In this document: positions 56,756 to 64,000 of the stretch, in pieces
Numbering within the stretch: the first letter of the stretch is position 1
Layout: each line of letters begins with the position of its first letter
Program-made: the position numbers and the translations under genes
NCBI GenBank assembly: GCA_001692895.1
Contig: KV748187.1
Span: 2,910,836-2,974,835 of the forward strand
Source: Cenococcum geophilum 1.58
Lineage: Eukaryota; Ascomycota; Dothideomycetes; Gloniales; Gloniaceae
DNA length: 64,000 bases
Direction: 5' to 3'
Notes under the pieces: generated by a model
What the model was told of the DNA's origin: nothing
Databases searched by the model: none
The model's input: only the letters and a program-made list of their open reading frames with translations

Positions 56756-57345
56756 GCTGTAAAGGATGATGCACAGGCGTGTTGATATTAGGGTGTTTAT
56801 GACAAGTTAGCAGAGTTGCAGTGTATATGTTCTGTGTTATGTCTAAGTCCCGTCAATCTTGTTACGAGAGCAATGTGCGCGGAGTTCAGAGCAACAAATG
56901 TCTGGTCATCAGGTGACACTTAAGTTAAAATGTCCGTGCATTCGGAATTATTTACAGTAAAGCTAAGGTAACTTAATTACCGTAACCATAACCAGGGACC
57001 CTTGATCGCTTGATTGGAGGTATCAATCCATGGTGGCGACGTCGCATGACACAGCACTCCTTGGTCACCACAAGGCTGACAATGATTTCTCAGCATTGTT
57101 GCGAGGCTCGGAAATCCAGATTAAACTGTTCTATGAGTTTGAAAGGCGCAAATAGCTCGTGGTGGTACTATAGGTCGAGGGGTCCTACTTTATTCCGAAA
57201 TGACACCCTCCGCATTTAGGCGCGACGGCGACGACCCCGATCGTAATTTTCGGAGTAGCCGGGGTTTAGACTATTCAGAGGTGGCCACACATTATGACTG
57301 ACACAAAAATACAGGAATTTTCAATAGATATACAAATTTAGGATC
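56756..57345. other. Upstream region of the HET gene, normal GC
   Basis: About 590 bp with no recognised gene. It should hold the HET promoter (reading leftwards), but no clear TATA box or operator was identified. The open frame at 57,010-57,219 (+) has no recognisable domain. Confidence 0.5.
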
Positions 57346-57412
57346 AATTGAATTCAAAGTACCGATGGTTTGTCTCGTCACGGGGTGCGTCTTTCGACGC
57401 AGGGACGGACGT
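57346..57412 (-). repeat. Inverted transposon end (right end of the HET-bearing segment)
   Basis: The reverse complement begins 'acgtccgtccctgcgtcga' and aligns with 54,008-54,060. It interrupts the repeat gene exactly after a TA, so the open frame 57,344-57,565 (-) fuses two repeat units to residues encoded by the transposon end ('TSVPASKDAPRDE') before a stop. Confidence 0.8.
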
Positions 57413-57414
57413 TA

Positions 57415-58566
57415 GAAGTGTTATTATTTCTTTGCCACTCTCCCTATTCCCCGCCGCTGCCTCAACCACCCCTTTAGTGATCGGGACGTCGCCCCCTCTT
57501 CGATCGAGTAGAAGTGTAATTATTTCTTTACCACTCTCCCTATTCCCCGCCGCTGCCTTAACCACCCCTTTAGTGATCGGGACGTCGCCCCCTCTTCAAT
57601 TAAGTAGAAGTGTAATTATTTCTTTACCACTCTCCCCATTCCTTACCGCTGCCTTAATTACCCCTTTAGCGATTAAAACGTTACCCCCTCTTTAATTAAG
57701 TAGAAGTGTTATTATTTCTTTACCACTCTCTCCATTCCCTGCCACTGCCTTAATTACCCCTTTAGTAATTAGAACGTTGCCCCCTCTTTAATTAAGTAGA
57801 AGTGTTATTATTTTTTTACCACTTTCCCTATTCCCCGCCGCTGCCTAAACCACCCCTTTAGTAATTAGGATATTGCCCCCTCTTTAATTAAGTAAAAGTG
57901 TAATTATTTCTTTACTACTCTCCCCATTTCCTACCGCTGCCTTAATTACACCTTTAGTAATTAAAACATTACCCCCTTCTTAATTAAGTAGAAGTGTAAT
58001 TATTTCTTTACTACTCTCCCTATTCCCTACCGCTGCCTTAACTACCCTTTTAGTAATTAGGACGTCGCCCCCTCTTTAATTAAGTAGAAGTGTTATTATT
58101 TCTTTACTACTCTTTCTATTCCCTGCCGCTACCTTAACTACCTATTTAGTAATTAAAATATCGCCCCCTCTTTAATTAAGTAAAAGTGTAATTATTTCTT
58201 TACCACTTTCCCTATTCCCCACCGCTGCCTAAACTACCCCTTTAGTAATTGGGATATTGCCCCCTCTTTAATTAAGTAAAAGTGTAATTATTTCTTTATT
58301 ACTCTCCCTATTCCCTACCGCTGCCTTAATTATACCTTTAGTAATTAAACCGTTACCCCCTCTTTAATTAAGTAGAAGTGTAATTATTTCTTTACCGCTC
58401 TCCTTATTCCCTACTATTACCTTAACTACCCCTTTAGTAATTAAAACGTCGCCCCCTCTTTAATTAAGTAAAAGTGTTATTATTTTTTTACTACTTTCCC
58501 TATTCCCTACTACTGCCTAAACTACCCCTTTAGTAATTAAAATGTCGCCCCCTCTTTAATTAAGTA
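57415..58566 (-). repeat. 96 bp tandem array, exactly 12 units, coding
   Basis: Units start at 57,415, 57,511, 57,607 and so on every 96 bases to 58,566, with no indel; a diverged thirteenth begins at 58,567. The period is a multiple of three and matches a 32-residue protein repeat. The first two units are GC-rich and open. From the third unit onward C-to-T and G-to-A changes accumulate: 'cgatcga' becomes 'aattaa' type on +, creating a stop in nearly every unit. This array is the RIP border on the right side of the HET island. Confidence 0.92.
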
Positions 58567-59042
58567 AAAGCGTTATTACTTTCTTAGATAATTATATAAT
58601 TCTAACTACCTCTTTTTTTATAATCTAAGTGGCGTACTCTTTTTATTTAAGTAGATCTATTATTACCTCTAGCTCCTCTATCCCTTTTAAATACCCTTAA
58701 TCTCTATAAGTTAATATTAGGTTAGTAAGTATATAAAATATATCTAAGTATTCCTCCCCTTATATATACTTTCTTATCTATATTACTTATAAAAGTAATT
58801 TCTCTACCTTCTTTTATTGCTGGCTTTTCTTATATATTATCGCAAGTTTATCTATAAATCCTAGTATACGTAAATACTCTTTTTTTAAGCGCCCTTTTAT
58901 AGCCCTCTATTGCTTCTTAAAGCCTTTTTTTAGCCTCTTTATACTCTCCTAAGTCCTCTAATATTAGCGCGACACTATATAGTCTTATTAATTTTCTTAT
59001 ATAATCTTCTAACTCTTTTAAAGAGCGCTTTAGGACTCGTTT
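57415..59042 (-). pseudogene. Degraded TPR plus 32-residue-repeat protein gene (NLR-type C-terminal region), truncated at both ends
   Basis: Reading leftwards from 59,042: 'LEDLGEYKEAKKRL.EAIEGYKRAL' (about 58,860-58,960), then after a frameshift 'VEKLLL.VI.IRKYI.GEEYLDIFYILTNLILTYRD' and 'LEVIIDLLK' (about 58,640-58,830). These are kinesin-light-chain-type tetratricopeptide repeats. Twelve 32-residue units follow, of the form 'AAAGNRESGKEIITLLL' plus 'DRRGGDVPITKGVV' (57,415-58,566), a repeat found at the C-terminal end of many fungal ankyrin/NLR-like proteins. The 5' part was cut off by Gypsy-5 and the 3' end by the transposon end at 57,412. RIP stops fill the TPR part and units 3-12; units 1-2 are clean. 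An NACHT or NB-ARC domain, if present, would lie beyond the window. Confidence 0.8.
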
Positions 59043-59235
59043 TGTCACGGAACCCTACCGTAGGGGCCTCTATAGGAGAGCCCCGTGCTCTTACGTACAC
59101 CTTACATACAGCTTATATCAGCTACGCGTAGGTATATCACCTCCTTACGCCCTTAACCCTTATAATCGATTACGTAATGTCTTATAGACTCCTTAAATAC
59201 ATACGCTTTATAGCCACTGCCCCCGCCCTATAACA
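59043..59235 (+). repeat. Gypsy-5 5' LTR (193 bp)
   Basis: Begins 'tgtcacggaaccctaccg' and ends 'ctataaca'; full-length match to the Gypsy-3 and Gypsy-4 LTRs. Confidence 0.92.
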
Positions 59236-59444
59236 TTACATTACGCCTTTTTTACTACTAACGCTTAGCCTATAACCAATTCTACGTTTTTATAATATTG
59301 CAGGCGCTACCAAAAGTAGCGTATCTATAAATTACCTCACTTTATACTTCTAAGGAACCTATAATAGTAAGACAATATCTCTTACTAGCTACTATATTAA
59401 ACCTAAAGAATAATCCAATACTATACCTAACCTACAACGCCAAT

Positions 59445-62400
59445 CAATCCCAGGAGAATTCAATTTATCAGCCCTAGCCTTAACCCCTAAGGAGACGGAC
59501 ACCAATAATGTCTTATCTTTTATTAACTATATAACTACGGACAAGCAAACGGAAGGGCTACTANCTATTAAAATNAAAATATAAGACGCCGAGANGTTTN
59601 NAAAAATNGTAGNATAAGACCCNAATAAATACTACCGCCTTCTATAGAACTATTACCTAAAGCTTATATAAGCCGAGATACGTACTACCTAAGATCGCGA
59701 TATTATCTAAGACCTACAAGCTTATAAGGCGCTCGCTAATAACACACGCTAAGAAACTAAAGACGACCTCTATATGTCTAAACGCGACGTCTAATAGTTA
59801 AAAAAGGCTAAGATTGCACTAATTGCTACGGTTACTAAAAGAGAAGGTATAATTAAATACCTATAATCTTAGCTTAATAAGCACATTTATAATAACGCTA
59901 GACACCTCTTTACTATATATAACGCCACCTAAGTCTCTACGCCCCCAGTAACTTTACCTACTTAACGCTTAACAGAGGGCTAGCGCTAAGCAGCTTTACC
60001 TAATAAAAACCCCTACTAAAGCAGCAATAATAAAAGCTATAATAATTGGACCTAAACTACTACCATAGGGTCTAATATACGCTACCTTAATCCCCTAGTC
60101 TTCTAGGGAGACCGTAAGAAATATAGCTACTAGAAGATATAAATCTATAAGAAACTAACTTAAAGCGCCTACCTTTTTCCTACGGAAGACACTAAGATCG
60201 GCTATATTATTAGGCGAATAAAGGGTACACTATTTAATAGACTCTTCGCCTAATAGGAAACTAGTAGCCCCTAAAAGTAGCAGTCCCACTAAGAAGTCCT
60301 TAATAATCTCAACCTAATATACCGCAACTATAACCTACTAGCCACTAACTAAGCTAAACTACGTACCCTAAAGATAAGCACTACTAAATTATTTAATAAA
60401 TTCTATGTTAAATTCCAGAAATATACTGGAGCCCTTGCCTAAGATAATACTAAAGACCAAAAGGACCTCCTTAAAAAAGTTACTTATTACCTTAGTTACG
60501 CAGCCGCCAGCCACAACTATAACAATATTTATAATATAATAGCAGCTATACAGAAGATTAAATAATAACTAAATTAGATTGCTACTACTAATTCTTACCC
60601 AAAGACCTCTTTATAGAAGCCCCCTAGGCCTACTAAACCCATATATATTAAGCCACTAATACTTACTACCTTAAGTACTACCAGAACTAATATTAATTTC
60701 TCTATACTAACCTTCCCATAGAAACTCCTAGATAGAGAGCGCGAGCTACTCTAGAAACTAGGACGCTACTATAGATACCATTAAGAAGGCTATTATTACA
60801 ATAACCTAAACTGCCTAATAGCTAGGTTTAGTATCCGCCGCCTAATACCTAACCTAATACCTTAAACACTAAATATATTACTATACGCCACTACCGTATA
60901 AAATAAAGACGTAGTAATAGCAGTAGAGTTAGATACGGAAATAAAAAACGCTAAGTCCTAGCCCTAAGTTATGGGTTAGGACGCCCTAATAATAAAGGGA
61001 TCTATATATTGGCTTACTTAATAGATAACTTTATAAAGATAAATAGACGGAAATAGATAGTTTTACCTATAATAGGAACTACTACCAAAAAATAATATAA
61101 AAGCCGTTCTATAATTAATTATAGAGCTACTAATAAATTTATAAATACCTAATTTGTATATACTTATAACCTACCTACCTTACCCCTTACCAAAGCCCGC
61201 GCCCTATAACTTACTAATAGTAATTATACCGTATAGAAGATTACCTATATAGTATAACTCTACCTAGATATAAATAGGCACCAGGAAGAACTCTAGGCCT
61301 ATATAATACCACTTACTAACTACCCTATTATCCTTAAAATAAACTAGCTTAAATAATATAACCCCACCATTAACTAGAAGAAGAAAGAAGTAACCTTTAA
61401 CTCTAAATACTACAGAGAGACTTGCCTAGGGCATAGCCTAGCCGCCTCTATTTACTCCCTAGGATATTAACCTAAGGAACCCCTTATTACCCCACTTATA
61501 ACCAACTGCTACTATATAAGTACCCTAGCCTTCTACTATATAGCACGTAAAAAAGGCTAGACCGTTATTATAGCTTCCTAATCACGATTATATAAGCTTA
61601 ATAAAGAATAGGACTACGTCCTCTATAGCAATAGGATAGACATAGTTAACCTTTTAAAAGATAACACCCCTATGGAACTCTACAGACTTTTACTTTTAAA
61701 CTTTAAGAAGTTTATTGTCACGAGACGAGGTCAAGGAGGCTCTGAGAAGTCGTAGTATTGACTAGGTACACGACAGGATGTTGCACGAAGGTGCAAAGAG
61801 GTGCGAAGGCACCGTGGCTCTATATACTGTGGGTGCCAAGGCTCGCCTATGGCGAGCCCTTGGCGGTGCTACGGTCGGAATCCGTGACATTTATAAAGCT
61901 TAAAAAAGGACTCACCAACAAAGAACTCCGTAAGCTCCTCCCTAAGAGGTACTATAACTTTACCGATATATACTTACAAAAGAGCGTAGATATACTCCCC
62001 CCATATTAACCTAATAACTATACCATTAATATTAAATAAGGAAAAATGCCACCTTATAAAAAACCCTACCTAATATTAAAAGATAAGCTTCTAGTTATAA
62101 AAAAGTATATTAATAAGCACCTTAATAAAGGATTTATTCGTCCCAGTATATTACTAGCAGCCGCCCCTATCCTTCTCGCTAAGAAGCTAAGAGGAGGTAT
62201 TTAATTCTACGTTAACTATAGAGGACTTAACGCTATTATAATTAAAAACCGATACCTAGTACCGCTTATATATAAGACCCTTAAGCGGCTTAGTTAAGCT
62301 AAAATCTATACTAAGCTTAATATTATTGCCGCCTTTAACTATCTTTAAATACGGGAAGGTAACAAATAGAAAACTGCATTCGCATTACGCTTTAGCTAAT

Positions 62401-64000
62401 TTAAATATACTATTATACCCTTTAGCGTATATAACGGCCCAGGTATCTTCTAAAGCTATATTAATAACGCCTTACAGGACTACCTTAACGACTTCTACTC
62501 TACGTACCTAGACGACATACTTATTTATAGCAATAACCCCTCTAAGCATACTAAACATATTTAAAAGTCCTATAGCGCCTTAGGGACATAGGACTTTATA
62601 TTAATTTAAAGAAATGCGAATTCTTAGTTATAGAAGTAAAATACCTTAAACTAATTATTACTACTAAGGGTGTCCGTATGGACCCCAAGAAGGTACGTAT
62701 AATTACTAAATAGTAAGCCCCTAACTGTATTAAGGACGTATAAGCCTTTCTTAATTTTACTAACTTCTATCGGAAATTTATATACAACTTCTTAGGCGTA
62801 ATAGCACTACTTATAGCAATAATGCGAATAAAGGGCCTTTCTATAAAAGGAAGAAAAATGCACCTATGCTTTACCTAGACGCCTAAATACGAGAAGGCGT
62901 TCTAAGACCTTAAAAATGCCTTTACTAAAGCACCTATTCTAGCTTACTTTATACTAAGATAACAACTTTACCTTAAAACTAACTCCTTAGACTATATTAA
63001 CGCAGACATCCTCTCCTAAATAGGTAATAACGGTCTCCTTTACCTAGTCGCATTCTACTTATCTAAGCTTATATTATAAGAGTATAACTACAAGATCTAT
63101 AATAAAGAACTCCTTATAATTATATAAGCGTTTAAAGAATTTTAACTAGAACTCTCTTTAGTAGAGCTTAACTAGCTAACTAAAGTCCTTACGGACTATT
63201 ATAATCTTAAGTACTTTATAATTATAAAGTAGTTAAACTAACGCTAAGTATATTAGAACGAGTTCCTCTCTAGTTTTAACTTTAAAATTATATATAGACT
63301 AAAAGTATAAGGTACTAAACCTAATAGCCTAACACGCCGCTTATAAGACCTTCCTTAGTTTAAAAATAACCCCTATAATTAGTTCTAATAACAGACGATC
63401 CTAAAAGTATAAAATTTAGCCCTAGGCATACTACCTATAATAGAGCCAACTATACCCCAGCTTTATACTACAGAACTAGAGTTACCTCCTAAAATTAATA
63501 AGCTTATTACTACGGTATATAACGCCTCTATTAACCTATTATTGTATTAACTTATTACCATAAAGACCGCTAGCGTCTATACGCTGCCTACTAACCTCTA
63601 AAGCTTAGGCTAGATTAATATAGCAGCCTTAAAAGTAAAAGAGAACAGGCTCTATTATAGAGGCCGCCTATTTATCCCTAACTTAGAAAATTTATAACGG
63701 TAACTAATCTAAATGGCCTACAACCTCTAATTAAGCGGCTACCTAGGTAGAGAAGGAACCTATAAGCTTCTTAGCCGATACTACTTTTAGCCAAAAATAA
63801 TAGACTTAGTTAAACGCTTTATAGGCGCCTACTATAATTATAAGCGTGCTAAGGCCTTTAATATAAAGTACTAAGGACTACTATACCCTCTACTAGTACC
63901 TATATAATAATAGGCAGATATCGCCATAGATTTTATTATTAACCTACTACCCTATAAATGACACGACCGTACCTATAAGAATATCCTTATAATAATATAC
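59445..64000 (+). pseudogene. Gypsy-5 gag-pol polyprotein (RIPed, partial)
   Basis: Domains are in the Gypsy-3 order: gag (about 59,450-60,760), zinc knuckle (about 60,770-60,830), protease (about 61,110-61,170), reverse transcriptase (about 62,040-62,640) with YLDD intact at 62,505-62,516 followed by a mutated block, RNase H (about 62,900-63,320) and the start of integrase (to 64,000). Many RIP stops. N bases cluster at 59,564-59,622. The open frames at 61,758-62,009 and 62,326-62,511 are not independent genes; the first starts inside the solo LTR. Confidence 0.87.
61716..61889. mobile_element. Solo LTR (174 bp), not RIPed, inside Gypsy-5
   Basis: It begins 'tgtcacgagacgaggtcaag', ends 'cggaatccgtgaca', and is flanked by a perfect 5-base duplication TTTAT (61,711-61,715 and 61,890-61,894). 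Removing it restores 'aagtttataaagctt' as in Gypsy-3 and Gypsy-4. Its GC content is normal while everything around it is AT-rich. It contains the hairpin 'ggctcgccta-tggcgagcc' at about 61,840-61,859. The terminal TGTCAC.../...GTGACA resembles the Gypsy-3 family ends, but the body is unrelated. Confidence 0.92.

Larger units (their letters stand above)
54008..57412. mobile_element. TIR-bounded segment carrying the HET gene (candidate composite or captured-gene transposon)
   Basis: The end 'acgtctgtccctgcgtcga' at 54,008 has an inverted counterpart finishing at 57,412 ('...cgcagggacggacgt'). Similarity extends about 50 bp, and TA lies on both outer sides (54,006-54,007 and 57,413-57,414). Each end contains a small hairpin (tgcgtc-gaga-gacgca on the left). 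Just inside the left end lies an internally deleted piece of pogo-2 (54,008-54,462); the rest is the HET gene and its flanks. Whether the segment moved as a unit is inferred, not shown. Confidence 0.5.
59043..64000 (+). mobile_element. Gypsy-5: third copy of the Gypsy-3/4 family, right end outside window
   Basis: Begins with a 193 bp LTR after 'cgttt' and is colinear with Gypsy-3 through gag, protease, reverse transcriptase, RNase H and into integrase, where the window ends. It is inserted into the TPR part of the repeat gene. An unmutated solo LTR interrupts it at 61,716-61,889. Confidence 0.92.

Noticed and set aside
57348..57695. 115-codon open frame on + with repeated proline/leucine-rich units
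   Set aside because: It is antisense to the 32-residue-repeat gene, whose minus-strand frame matches a known fungal protein repeat and spans all 12 units.
57415..58566. CRISPR-like array
   Set aside because: Units are contiguous with no unique spacers and encode a protein repeat; the host is a fungus.

Overview
The window is typical of a filamentous ascomycete (Pezizomycotina) with strong repeat-induced point mutation (RIP). Almost all of 1-53,240 and 57,600-64,000 is very AT-rich. Transposon reading frames can still be followed there, but they are full of in-frame TAA/TAG codons of the C-to-T / G-to-A type, and TpA is abundant. The few ordinary-composition stretches (about 21,460-24,490, 53,240-57,600 and 61,716-61,889) stand out sharply. 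The species was not identified. No tRNA, rRNA or CRISPR array was seen.

Layout. 1-16,912: a chromodomain Ty3/Gypsy element (Gypsy-1, +) carrying two nested Copia elements of one family in opposite orientation (Copia-A 1,545-7,916 +; Copia-B 9,951-16,350 -). 16,913-17,794: a broken second Copia family (-). 17,795-20,509: the 3' half of another chromodomain Gypsy (Gypsy-2a, +). 21,461-24,487: a terminal-inverted-repeat (TIR) element that contains a lightly mutated pogo-like DNA transposon (21,873-24,141), which itself contains a 152 bp MITE-like insert. 27,417-41,739: a complete Gypsy-2 copy (-) split by Gypsy-3 (32,198-38,607, +). 42,500-44,409: a Tad-like LINE remnant with ORF1 and an A-rich tail but no ORF2. 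44,585-50,896: Gypsy-4 (+), same family as Gypsy-3. 51,179-53,626: a second pogo-like transposase gene, heavily RIPed except for its last 125 codons. 59,043-64,000: Gypsy-5 (+), running off the window and interrupted by an unmutated solo LTR.

The one intact host-type gene is a 604-codon HET-domain gene (54,941-56,755, -), of the kind involved in fungal non-self recognition and cell death. It sits in a normal-GC island bounded by inverted copies of a transposon end (54,008 and 57,412), each next to a TA dinucleotide. Immediately beyond lies a degraded gene (57,415-59,042, -) with kinesin-light-chain-type TPRs followed by twelve exact 96 bp (32-residue) repeats. RIP in this array fades to nothing towards the HET gene. 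The island therefore looks like an NLR/HET-type immunity locus being eroded by transposons and RIP.

Five-base target duplications give a relative insertion order: the Copias after Gypsy-1, Gypsy-3 after Gypsy-2b, and the solo LTR after Gypsy-5. Identifications come from reading translated sequence and recognising family motifs; no database search was run.
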